Source of the DNA: Acidobacteriota bacterium
GTDB lineage: Bacteria; Acidobacteriota; Terriglobia; UBA7540
Length of the DNA: 64,000 bases
Assembly (NCBI GenBank): GCA_021838785.1
Contig: JAKCCV010000001.1
Coordinates: 186,001 to 250,000 of the forward strand
Direction of reading: 5' to 3'
The position numbers and the translations under genes are program-made. The notes under the pieces are model-generated. The model was not told where the DNA came from and made no database searches. It saw nothing but the letters and a program-made list of their open reading frames with translations. The stretch's first letter is position 1. Each line of letters opens with the position of its first letter. Below, piece by piece: positions 1 through 7,184 of this stretch.

Positions 1-498
1 GCTCTGCCCGGCGCTCTCGAGCGTGGGGGCCTGGTCGCCCGCCGTCGAAAAGTTCTGCGTAAACGTGCCGCCGGCCGCGACGGTGGCAATGGCAATCGTT
101 CCCGCCGCCGTGCCCGCGGTGGGCGCGACAGTGTAATCGGCGAGCGTCGCCGTCGCCGGTGGGTCGCTCGAGCTCATTGCCACCGCGGTCGGCGCCGTTC
201 CCGCCGTTCCGCCGCTGTCGGCGCTTGTCCGCTCGATCAGCGACACCACCACCTGAGCGCTCGCGCCGCTCACCGTCACCTGCTCCACGCGCACAACCTC
301 CGAGCCAAAGGAAATGGTCGCGCAGTCGCCCGTCCCGCCGCAGGAAACCGTAAAAGCCGCGCGATAGGTCGGCGCCGGAACGCCTCGCTGGGTCACCGTC
401 TGGGCGCGCAACATCGGCCCGCTCAAAGCGGCCAGCACCGCCGCCAGCCATCCTGCCGCCCGCACCGCTTTCGTCTTGCTTCTTGTCGTTGTTCTCAT
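1..498 (-). CDS. Distal prophage protein with signal peptide, C-terminus outside window
   Basis: The reading frame opens with ATG at 498 and runs off the left edge, so only the first 166 codons are seen. The N-terminus has several Arg/Lys residues, then a hydrophobic stretch (AAGWLAAVLAALSG) and a plausible signal-peptidase site near LRAQ. The rest is rich in Ala, Thr, Val and Gly, as in beta-sandwich surface proteins. Its ATG overlaps the stop of the upstream 58-codon gene (ATGA), so it belongs to the prophage late operon, downstream of the tail genes. A signal peptide is unusual for a virion protein; it could instead be a cargo gene exported from the lysogen. No family was recognised. Confidence 0.6.
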   Translation of the reverse strand, partial: MRTTTRSKTKAVRAAGWLAAVLAALSGPMLRAQTVTQRGVPAPTYRAAFTVSCGGTGDCATISFGSEVVRVEQVTVSGASAQVVVSLIERTSADSGGTAGTAPTAVAMSSSDPPATATLADYTVAPTAGTAAGTIAIATVAAGGTFTQNFSTAGDQAPTLESAGQS

Positions 499-671
499 TG
501 TCCATAGCCTCCTATCCCGTATCCCAAAACCCCGTAGCCGCCCGGCGGCGCCAAAAGCGCCGGATTGAAGCTCGAAAGAATCACCCCGGCCGTCGGAATC
601 TCCAGCGCATAAAGCGGCTGCTTTTCGAGCTGCCCCAGTTGCGTCAGCCACGTTTGGTTGCCCTGAATCAT
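495..671 (-). CDS. Small 58-residue prophage tail-region protein
   Basis: A short frame (ATG at 671, TGA overlapping the next ATG by 4 bases) starts MIQGNQTWLTQLGQLEKQPL and ends in a Gly/Tyr-rich tail with repeated GYG motifs. The ATGA overlap with the downstream gene supports translation as part of the late operon. It lies just past the gene at 724-1107, in the position of small distal-tail proteins. The sequence upstream of the ATG is occupied by a hairpin-forming repeat, so the natural 5' end may have been altered. No family was recognised. Confidence 0.5.
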   Translation of the reverse strand: MIQGNQTWLTQLGQLEKQPLYALEIPTAGVILSSFNPALLAPPGGYGVLGYGIGGYGQ

Positions 672-677
672 TCTCGT

Positions 678-730
678 GGCACGGCTATCCTGGCCGTGGC
701 CCCTCCTGAGCGCGAAGCCCCTGCTACGTC
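678..730. repeat. REP-like hairpin element between tail genes
   Basis: The arms CACGGC (680-685) and GCCGTG (693-698) can pair around a 7-base loop. Beside them is GC-rich sequence that on the minus strand reads TAGCAGGGGCTTCGCGCTC. It fills almost the whole gap between the genes at 724-1107 and 495-671. The composition and hairpin suggest a short dispersed intergenic repeat, but no second full copy was found in this window. Confidence 0.3.
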
Positions 731-1107
731 ACCACCTGGCGAAACTTCAGCTTGAATTTGTAAAGCCCCGGCGCGCGGTACGCCGCCTGCCACGTCGTCC
801 CTTCGAGCCAATAATTCGTGAAGCTCGATTGCGAGCTGTCCGGGTAATAGCTGAACTGGCCGCCTTGAAGCGCGTACTGCATGAACGTGTTCCAGTTCTG
901 CACGTCGGTGCCTGAGAGCACCGCCGCCATCGTGATTTCCAGGAAATTGTCAATGCGTTCCAGGATGGATTCCCGCACGCCGCTCGAGCTGAGGTTGTCG
1001 TGCCGCGTCGCCACCGCGTTGTACGCCGCGACGCCCGTCGGCGGATACGTGAACGGAAGCGTGTTCACCGCGCCGCCCACCGTGTAAGTGATCTTCGGAT
1101 AAGCCAT
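724..1107 (-). CDS. Prophage distal tail protein, hypothetical (127 aa)
   Basis: This is a complete frame starting MAYPKITYTVGG and ending FRQVV T, directly downstream of the tape measure gene (the tape measure stop is at 1109, so the two nearly touch). It is rich in aromatic residues and beta-forming segments, with no membrane segment or signal peptide. In siphovirus-like operons this slot usually holds a distal tail or minor tail protein, which is the basis of the call. The sequence itself has no motif that I can assign to a named family. Confidence 0.6.
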   Translation of the reverse strand: MAYPKITYTVGGAVNTLPFTYPPTGVAAYNAVATRHDNLSSSGVRESILERIDNFLEITMAAVLSGTDVQNWNTFMQYALQGGQFSYYPDSSQSSFTNYWLEGTTWQAAYRAPGLYKFKLKFRQVVT

Positions 1108-1108
1108 C

Positions 1109-2020
1109 TCAATGTCCTACCGGCGCGCCGCGCTCGACGGTGGTGGCGTGCAGATTCACGCTGCCGCTGCGCACCGCCTCAGAAATCGAAGGCACCAGCG
1201 CCGCCGCCGCCTGCCGGCCGTCAATGTGCAGATTCACCACCAGCGACGGCCCCATCGAGCCGGGCGCGAGCCCGGGAGCAATTTCTCCGCCGCCGTATTC
1301 CCCGCTCGTCTCGCCGCCGTATTCGCCCCGGCCGCGCTCGCGTCGCCCCGCTCGCTCCCCAAGCGGGCGCCCGCGACCTCCCGCGGCTCCGCGTCCCGCT
1401 CCCGGAATCGCCGCGCCCAGCCCTCCAGCGGCTCCCGCCACGGCGTAAAACAGCGCCGCCGACTCAAACGCCGCCGTCGCCGCCGGAGGATTCCAAAACA
1501 ATTCCGCAAACCCCACTGCCGTTTCGTAGATGGCGTGGACCAGCGCCTGCGCCGCAATCGAGGCCAGCGTTGCCTTCAACGCCTTCTCCATCGCCGCGCC
1601 AATCGAGCTGCCATAGACAATCGCCTGCGCCACGCTGGTGCCCATGGCCGAAGAGAACTTCATCAGCGAAATGCCGGACATTTCCGTGGCTTGCCGAATC
1701 TGCATCAGGCGCAGTTCCATCTCCGTGAACGCCGGCGCCGCGCTCTTCGCGTAATCCGTCGTCTGGCGCAATTGGAGATTGAACTGCCGCAGCGTCTCGC
1801 CGAGCGGCCCGTAGCCCCGCTGCGCGTTGCGAGTGAAGTTTTCAAGCGCCGCCGTCACCACCGCGAAATGCCGATGACTCTGCCGCGCCCACTCCGTCAA
1901 ATTCAGCCCCGCGTCCGCCCATCGCCCGCCAGAACTCGTCTGAAAATTGCGGACGTGTTCTTCCGCGTGGGCCGGGTCGGAGGCTATTCGAAATAACAGA
2001 TGGGTTCGGTGGTCGGTCAT
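1109..2020 (-). CDS. Short phage tail tape measure protein
   Basis: The 303-residue product has an amphipathic helical N-terminal half (to about residue 130). A strongly hydrophobic Ala-rich stretch follows (about residues 140-210, including ASIAAQALVHAIYETAVG and AAGGLGAAIPGAG), then a Gly/Arg-rich low-complexity linker and a C-terminal segment starting NLHIDGRQAAAALV. Hydrophobic helices followed by a flexible tail are typical of tape measure C-terminal halves, and the gene sits right after the tail-chaperone frames as in lambda-type operons. At about 300 residues it is much shorter than most tape measures (commonly 600-1500), which would predict a short tail if functional. An internally deleted tape measure is the alternative. 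Confidence 0.7.
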   Translation of the reverse strand: MTDHRTHLLFRIASDPAHAEEHVRNFQTSSGGRWADAGLNLTEWARQSHRHFAVVTAALENFTRNAQRGYGPLGETLRQFNLQLRQTTDYAKSAAPAFTEMELRLMQIRQATEMSGISLMKFSSAMGTSVAQAIVYGSSIGAAMEKALKATLASIAAQALVHAIYETAVGFAELFWNPPAATAAFESAALFYAVAGAAGGLGAAIPGAGRGAAGGRGRPLGERAGRRERGRGEYGGETSGEYGGGEIAPGLAPGSMGPSLVVNLHIDGRQAAAALVPSISEAVRSGSVNLHATTVERGAPVGH

Positions 2021-2109
2021 CGTTTCCTGCTCTCTTTAACGCGGTCGCGGCGGCTTTGGCCGCGCCGCGCTGATCGGCGCGCGGCTCGCGTCACGCCGTC
2101 TTGGTCGGC

Positions 2110-2382
2110 TCACCAAAAAATCTCCCTGGGCCGTTCGAGCGTTTCTTCGCTCCACTCATTGAGCGTCTGCCGTTCCCTTTCGAGCAGCCGCGCCGCCGCC
2201 GCCAAATCAAAATCGAGCGCCACCACGGGGTCGCGCAGCCGAATCATGGCGCTCGGTCGGCAGCCGAATTTTTCCGCCGCCAGCGCCAGCAACAAAAAGT
2301 TCTCACCGCGAACGAAACCCGTCGAGCCGGCGGCTCGCACTCTCCTCCGCGCGGCGGCGTCTCGGCTGCCGCAACCCCTCAT
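2110..2382 (-). CDS. Tail assembly chaperone, downstream (GT-like) frame
   Basis: This frame overlaps the end of the upstream chaperone gene by about 80 bases and lies in the +1 (equivalently -2) frame relative to it. Its core, FGCRPSAMIRLRDPVVALDF, resembles the short gpT-type segment that precedes tape measures in siphoviruses. By analogy with lambda G/GT and Mu 41/42, it may be made as a fusion by programmed frameshifting inside the overlap; an ATG at 2382 would also allow independent initiation. No slippery site was identified with certainty. Confidence 0.55.
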   Translation of the reverse strand: MRGCGSRDAAARRRVRAAGSTGFVRGENFLLLALAAEKFGCRPSAMIRLRDPVVALDFDLAAAARLLERERQTLNEWSEETLERPREIFW

Positions 2383-2785
2383 CGCTTTCGGCCTCTTCGG
2401 ATTCGCTCAAGGCGCGGCACGCCCACTCAAAGATGAACACGCAATCTTCCGCCGGAATATCGCGCAGCGAGATTTCTCCCGGCCCTTCGCCGATAGGCGG
2501 CTCGAGCACGCTAGCTTCCACCAAGTGGCTGGCGAACCCCGCCAACTCCAGCACCTCCTCCGTCGTCATCTCGTGCGCGGTGTCGCCTTCCGGCTCGACC
2601 GCCGCCGTTATCAGTCGCGCCGGCAACCGCCCCGCCACCACCCACTCGAGCGGTTCGGGCCGCGCCGCCAGGATGGTAGTTCCGCTGGGCAGCGTCAATC
2701 GCACGGCGCGGGCTCGGCGCTGCGCTTCGGCGGCCGCTTGCCAATCCCCCACGCTTGCAATGCCGTTTGGTTTTTTTTCGCTCAT
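2303..2785 (-). CDS. Tail assembly chaperone, upstream (G-like) frame
   Basis: I start it at the ATG at 2785 (MSEKKPNGIASVGDWQ), which has GAGG about 10 bases upstream; an in-frame ATG lies 15 bases earlier. The 160-residue product has a beta-rich N-terminal part (VRLTLPSGTTILAARPEP) and an acidic helical C-terminal part, ending in an Arg-rich stretch over the overlap with the next frame. Its position between tail tube and tape measure, together with an overlapping second frame, is the hallmark of the tail-chaperone pair. Chaperones of this type coat the tape measure during tail assembly and are absent from the virion. Confidence 0.65.
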   Translation of the reverse strand: MSEKKPNGIASVGDWQAAAEAQRRARAVRLTLPSGTTILAARPEPLEWVVAGRLPARLITAAVEPEGDTAHEMTTEEVLELAGFASHLVEASVLEPPIGEGPGEISLRDIPAEDCVFIFEWACRALSESEEAESDEGLRQPRRRRAEESASRRLDGFRSR

Positions 2786-2887
2786 GGTCAAGGTCCTCAT
2801 GCGTCGGATTTCACTTCTATGCCTTGCAGTCTTCGGCTCCCCGTTTTCCTCGAATGTCGCGCGAGCGCCGCTGGCGCAGCCTCCTCG

Positions 2888-3661
2888 TTACGTCTGCCGA
2901 TAAATCTTTCCCACCTGATCGCCGGCCGGCCGTGTCGCATCGGCGAGTCCGGTCAGCTTCACCTTGTACGTGGTCTCCTTGGCCCGCTGGAACGGAAGCT
3001 GCACGGCCTCAGCCTGGTAAGCCTGGTAGAGCTGGCTCACCACGAATTTGCTCGGCGCGTTGCGCCGCGGCGAAATCACCGCCACCGACATGCGCGGCAC
3101 GGCCAAAATGCCGCCAAAGGCGATTTCCTCGTAATTCTGCTCGCCCGCCGGCAGCCCGGCGTCCGTGCCCGTGGCGTAGGTGCCGTGGGTGATAAAGTTT
3201 TGCAGGTTGGCAAGGTCGGACTGCATCATCGTCAACTCCAACGTTGCCGCCTCCGCCGTCATAATGACGTCCACCGGCCCGGCCACCTGATCGGCGCTCA
3301 CTTCCTCGAGCTTGGGCGCCAATCCCACCGTGGCGGCGCCGGTCGTCGCCCCGGCAAAAACGTTGGAGCCGATTTCCGTCAACTGCCACGTCACGCTGCC
3401 GTCCGTGACCGTCGCGCCGAGCGTCGTGGGCCACGCGGGCGCCGCCGTCCCTGACGTTCCGGCCACCGTCACTTGCTCGATGTTCCCGTTCGCGTCAATG
3501 ATCTGCTGCCCGAGCGCGTAGGCCGTCGAGGCGGCCCACGGCACCGCCACCGGCGTCCCCGTTGCGTCAATCAGCAGCCGCTTGCCCGTCAGCGGCCGCA
3601 CCACCTTCATCCACAGCATTCCGGGCCCTTGATGAATCTTCGTGACATCCACCGTTGCCAT
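2888..3661 (-). CDS. Major tail tube protein with inserted carbohydrate-binding-like domain
   Basis: The 257-residue product starts MATVDVTKIHQGPGMLWMKV, as tail tube proteins of lambda-like phages do, and its second half has the alternating beta pattern of a tube subunit. Residues about 42-92 form a separate module with WAASTAYALGQQIIDANG, VTVAGTSGTAAPAW and VTDGSVTW. This resembles the small CBM5/12-like chitin-binding modules often inserted in phage structural proteins. No sheath gene lies between this gene and the terminator gene, which points to a non-contractile tail. The order terminator, tube, chaperones, tape measure supports the call. Confidence 0.75.
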   Translation of the reverse strand: MATVDVTKIHQGPGMLWMKVVRPLTGKRLLIDATGTPVAVPWAASTAYALGQQIIDANGNIEQVTVAGTSGTAAPAWPTTLGATVTDGSVTWQLTEIGSNVFAGATTGAATVGLAPKLEEVSADQVAGPVDVIMTAEAATLELTMMQSDLANLQNFITHGTYATGTDAGLPAGEQNYEEIAFGGILAVPRMSVAVISPRRNAPSKFVVSQLYQAYQAEAVQLPFQRAKETTYKVKLTGLADATRPAGDQVGKIYRQT

Positions 3662-3752
3662 GCATCCTCCAGCGATTGATTCATTCCTTCATGGCGTCAC
3701 GGGTTCCCTGCCTCGGCCACCCGACGACCCGATGAATCAATCGAACCCTCCC

Positions 3753-4304
3753 TCACTGCTCTTCCATTTCCACCACAAACTCGATTTGCGCCTGCCGGAG
3801 CGTCCCCGCGCCGCGCCGCGTCGTCAACTCGCTCCAATGGTGTTGGGTCACCCGCAGATCCAACAGGTGGCTGGTGGCGCTCAACCCCGACGTCGTGCCG
3901 CTCGGCGCGGTCGAAAGCGCGATGGGCAGCGGAAGATAAAAATCCGCGAGCGCCGCCGACGTCAGCACCATATCCACGGCCCGCGCGTAATCCATCGTGT
4001 CTTCGACCAGCCATTCCGGGTCCGTGCCGGGAACGAACAGCGTGCAGCTCATCTGCACGGTTTCCGCGCGCAACCCGATATCCGCCTGCGGATCGAAGGC
4101 GATCTGCTGCGCCGCCACCACGATGGCCGGCGCGTTCTGCACCGCCGACGCTTCCTTATAAAACCCGACAAACGGCCCGAGCGCCCGGCTCGCCGGCCGC
4201 GTCGCGTTCACCAGGTCAAGCGCCGCCTGCTGGTCGCGCTGCAAAATGGCGATCAGTTGATCCACCAGCGGCCTTGCGAATTGTGCCTGATACGTGGGAA
4301 TCAT
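3753..4304 (-). CDS. Tail terminator / head-tail joining protein
   Basis: This 183-residue protein (MIPTYQAQFARPLVDQLIAI) has a helical start, then beta segments and an acidic end (EFVVEMEEQ), a layout common to tail-terminator proteins of the lambda gpU/Mu gp37 type. It follows the gp36-like connector gene and precedes the tube gene, exactly where the terminator is found. Residues about 80-105 (TVQMSCTLFVPGTDPEWL) match the beta-hairpin part of such proteins in general style. The assignment rests mainly on gene order. Confidence 0.55.
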   Translation of the reverse strand: MIPTYQAQFARPLVDQLIAILQRDQQAALDLVNATRPASRALGPFVGFYKEASAVQNAPAIVVAAQQIAFDPQADIGLRAETVQMSCTLFVPGTDPEWLVEDTMDYARAVDMVLTSAALADFYLPLPIALSTAPSGTTSGLSATSHLLDLRVTQHHWSELTTRRGAGTLRQAQIEFVVEMEEQ

Positions 4305-4352
4305 CTTTCACCCGCGCCGCGCGCGGCTTCGCGCCCCGCCGCGCCGCCGCGC

Positions 4353-4838
4353 TTAATAAACGTCATTTTTGCGGAACGCCAAATTGAGGTTGTCTTCCGG
4401 ATCGGTCGGGTCGGTTTCCTGTCCGGCGATGCCGCCGAATTCCGGATAGACGTCGCCCGTCCGCGCCAGGGTGACGAACAATTTGTCGTAGGCGCCCTGA
4501 TTCAGCTCCGCCATCATGTTCTCGTAAGATTTGCGGAGCGTATTCGGATTGGCCCAGCCGGCCGCTGGCGCGCCCGGCCCCAGCATTGAAAGCAGCGCGT
4601 CCCCCAGATCCGCCGCGGCGCCGATTTCGTTCATCATGGAAAGCACGGCGTAGGCGGCGGGATTCACCGTTTCGAGTTCGCTCAACACGTAGCCGCGCGC
4701 CGTCGCCAGCGCCGTAATCCGCGCCGCCTGGTTGTCTATCCAACTTTGAATTTGAAGGTCGGGCGGGTTTTGATTCACCCCGCCCCGCTGAAATCCCGGA
4801 TAATGCGCCGCCACCGCCTCGACCGTGGTAAACGCCAT
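4353..4838 (-). CDS. Head-tail connector, Mu gp36-like (DUF1320 type)
   Basis: The 161-residue protein starts MAFTTVEAVAAHYPGFQRGG. It is largely helical and ends in an acidic segment (TDPTDPEDNLNLAFRKNDVY). Length, fold style and position directly after the major capsid gene match the gp36/DUF1320 head-completion proteins of Mu-like phages, which attach to the portal ring. The start has GGAGG about 7 bases upstream. A long 262-codon frame overlapping this gene and the capsid gene is a GC-driven shadow. Confidence 0.6.
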   Translation of the reverse strand: MAFTTVEAVAAHYPGFQRGGVNQNPPDLQIQSWIDNQAARITALATARGYVLSELETVNPAAYAVLSMMNEIGAAADLGDALLSMLGPGAPAAGWANPNTLRKSYENMMAELNQGAYDKLFVTLARTGDVYPEFGGIAGQETDPTDPEDNLNLAFRKNDVY

Positions 4839-4922
4839 AATCCGATCCTCCTTCCATGAAGCCTCGAAGGTCGAAAGGTCGCGCGCCCCTGGGCCACGCG
4901 CCCTTCGACCCTCCGCCGCTGT

Positions 4923-5858
4923 TTACGCCACCGCGCTCAGAAACAGATAAGCCGCTTGCGGCGCCACCAACTCCAAGTCGTAGTAGAGTTGCGTCTCCAC
5001 CACGTCCGCCGTGCGCGATTCGTCGCGATACCGCTTCACCAAAAAGCCGTTTGTGTTGGCCCCGAACAACCAGGTGAATTGATACCCCAGCGAAACGGTT
5101 CGCCGCCCCGGGGCGGGCGGCTTGTACCACAGCAGCGCGTTGTTGCCCCAAACGTTCACGAAGTTATCCGGCTCGCCTTCCCCGGCCGTGTTCATGATGG
5201 CCGAGGCCACGTAGAAGTAGTCCACGTTGAACGCGGCCTTCAAATGATCCGGCTGCAGCACGCCCACTTGCGTGTACTTGAACCGGTCAATGATGGCCGG
5301 ATGGTTCCGCAGCGCCGTGAACACCGGATAGCCGATCAGCAAGGCGTTCGGCACCAGCCCAATCTGCTGTTGGATAATCGGCTTCACTTCTTCCACCGTG
5401 GTCACCGGGTCGGGCGAGCTGGTGTCCGACCACTGATTGGTTCCCGAAAGCGTCGTGTTTTGGGTGATATTGGCGGGGTTGCTGGCTAAGTTGGCCGCCA
5501 AAATCTCCCGTTGCAAGAACAGCAAGTCGGTCAACGTTTCCGTCGTGTCCACGTCCACGTCAATGGCCTGGTCGGCGTTGGCGCGCAATTCATCCGGAAT
5601 GGCTTGCGCCAGCGCGTGGCCTTCGGCGTAGTACGTATTGGTGGAAAGCGTCCAATTGATTTCGTTGGCTCGCGCTCCCGGCCGTCGGGCATCGCTCATG
5701 ACCCGAAAGCGGTCCTTCGAATAGATAAAGTACTTGTTGGACTGCTTGGTCACGGGAATCGGCGGGAAAACCGCGTCCGCCACGAACTGAGCGTTGTGAT
5801 AAGCGATGGACACGTTGGTCAAGGCTGTATCCACGTGCACCATCGAGACATCAGGCAT
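4923..5858 (-). CDS. Major capsid protein
   Basis: I start the gene at ATG 5858 (MPDVSMVHVDTALTNVSIAY), preceded by GGGGAG at good spacing; a frame extending 30 codons further upstream is Arg-rich non-coding-like sequence. The 311-residue product has the HK97-fold style of capsid proteins: an N-arm, an E-loop-like segment (FRVMSDARRPGARANEINW), a helical spine (TLTDLLFLQREILAANLA) and a beta-rich P/A-domain region (LLIGYPVFTALRNHP). It follows the protease-scaffold and decoration genes, the standard head order. It is probably the most abundant virion protein. Confidence 0.85.
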   Translation of the reverse strand: MPDVSMVHVDTALTNVSIAYHNAQFVADAVFPPIPVTKQSNKYFIYSKDRFRVMSDARRPGARANEINWTLSTNTYYAEGHALAQAIPDELRANADQAIDVDVDTTETLTDLLFLQREILAANLASNPANITQNTTLSGTNQWSDTSSPDPVTTVEEVKPIIQQQIGLVPNALLIGYPVFTALRNHPAIIDRFKYTQVGVLQPDHLKAAFNVDYFYVASAIMNTAGEGEPDNFVNVWGNNALLWYKPPAPGRRTVSLGYQFTWLFGANTNGFLVKRYRDESRTADVVETQLYYDLELVAPQAAYLFLSAVA

Positions 5859-6104
5859 GGTTTTTTCTCCCCTAGCCGCTTCGAGCCGGCGCTCCGCGCG
5901 CGGGTCGTCGCGCCGCTTCCGCCCCCGGCGAAACCGGCGCTCCAACACGGAGACCTGTCAGCAGGTCGCCGAGCCTCGAGCGGGCTTAAAGTGCTCCGGC
6001 CGCTGACGACCGTGAGCCTGCCCCGCGAAAATCCATCGGCAAGGAGTCTGCGGCAGCTCTGAACCGTTCGCCCTCCACCTACCCCTTGCCGCCCCTGGCC
6101 ACGG

Positions 6105-6518
6105 TTAACTCACCGGCACCACGCACACCCCGGGCGTCAGGAAAACGAAAAAGATTTCCCCCGCCTGTGTCGCCGAGGATTCCGCGATGCCCACAATGTT
6201 GTGCGCTGTCGCCGAGGCCGGCACGGTGGTCAGATTCGACGCCTGCAATTGCCCTTGCGCGTTGGCGATTTCCACGTACTGCCCGGCCGTGATGGCGCTC
6301 GCGGCGATGGCGCGCGAAATCCCGTACTTGCGCACCGCCACGTTTTCGCCCTGCAAGATTTGGTTCTCCTGCGTGATCCCCAAGCAGACTTGATTCGCCC
6401 CCGAGGGCAGTGCGCAGTGTCCGTCCGCCGAGCCCGGCACCACCGCCGTGAACGTGGCCACGCCTCCCGCCGAGTCAATCGTGTAAGTCTTATCCAGAAC
6501 GTACGTTGCTCCTGCCAT
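6105..6518 (-). CDS. Capsid decoration/cement protein
   Basis: The ATG at 6518 (MAGATYVLDKTYTIDSAGG) has AGGAGAGG just upstream and is preferred over an ATG 27 bases earlier. The 137-residue protein is almost entirely beta strand and small residues, with a Gly/Ala/Val-rich C-terminal half (AVRKYGISRAIAASAITAGQ). This is the usual composition of small head-decoration (lambda gpD or DUF2190-like) proteins, which sit on the capsid surface and stabilise the expanded shell. Its place between protease-scaffold and major capsid genes fits that role. Confidence 0.7.
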   Translation of the reverse strand: MAGATYVLDKTYTIDSAGGVATFTAVVPGSADGHCALPSGANQVCLGITQENQILQGENVAVRKYGISRAIAASAITAGQYVEIANAQGQLQASNLTTVPASATAHNIVGIAESSATQAGEIFFVFLTPGVCVVPVS

Positions 6519-6632
6519 TTCCTCTCCTTCTGGTGCGCCGCTCAATCAAGCGGCGGATTTTGCTCGCTCCCGCCTCGGCGGGACCGGCTCGCTCAACCTT
6601 CCCGCTGCTCGGCTTCGCGCCGGCAACCGGCT

Positions 6633-7184
6633 CTACTCTCCGCTCACGGCCCGTCGGTATTTCTGAATCAGGTCGGGCTGCTCGCGCCCCAGCTCCGTCA
6701 GGGCTTGACCGTAACTGATGCCGCGCTCGCGCATTCGCTGCTCGGCCAAGAATTTGACTTGCGCGCCCACATCCGCCGGCCCCGCGCTCGCAAACCCCAC
6801 CGGCCGCAGCGGCACCCGCGCCGGTTGCTCGCTCAGCAGCTTGGAGAAGGTGGCAAAGTCTGACAATCCCACCCGCCGCCATTCGCCCCGCTGCCGCGGC
6901 AGGATTTTTCCGGATTTCACCGCCTCCTCCAGCGCCTCCTCCACCCGCGCCCGAAATATCTCTTCGGCCGCCACCCGCTTGCCGCGCGTTTCGGCTTCTG
7001 AGAGCGCCGCCGCCGCTTGCTCCAGCGGAATCTCCTCAACTCCCGCTTCCGCCGGATCCCCCGTCAGCCCCATTTCCTCCAACACTTCCTGCAACTCTTC
7101 CGGGTCGGCGTAGTACTCATCCGTGAAGTCCGGATGGGTCAGCGCCACTTTCCCGTCCGCCGCAGAAACTTCCACTTTTTTCAT
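6633..7184 (-). CDS. Nested scaffold protein, internal start in protease gene
   Basis: An in-frame ATG at 7184 (MKKVEVSAADGKVALTHPDF) is preceded by GGAGGAGG at ideal spacing, a stronger ribosome site than that of the full-length gene. It would yield the C-terminal 183 residues, an acidic helix-rich protein of the kind used as internal scaffold. Mu genes I and Z, and lambda C/Nu3, use the same nested arrangement. That the region is made separately is inference from the ribosome site; the frame and motif are seen directly. Confidence 0.6.
   Translation of the reverse strand: MKKVEVSAADGKVALTHPDFTDEYYADPEELQEVLEEMGLTGDPAEAGVEEIPLEQAAAALSEAETRGKRVAAEEIFRARVEEALEEAVKSGKILPRQRGEWRRVGLSDFATFSKLLSEQPARVPLRPVGFASAGPADVGAQVKFLAEQRMRERGISYGQALTELGREQPDLIQKYRRAVSGE

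Noticed and set aside
2000-3454. A 484-codon plus-strand frame across the tail genes
   Set aside because: It is antisense to the tail-tube and chaperone genes, Arg/Pro-rich, and typical of GC-driven shadow frames.
4363-5151. A 262-codon minus-strand frame overlapping the connector and capsid genes
   Set aside because: Low-complexity Gly/Arg product in another frame of two well-supported genes.
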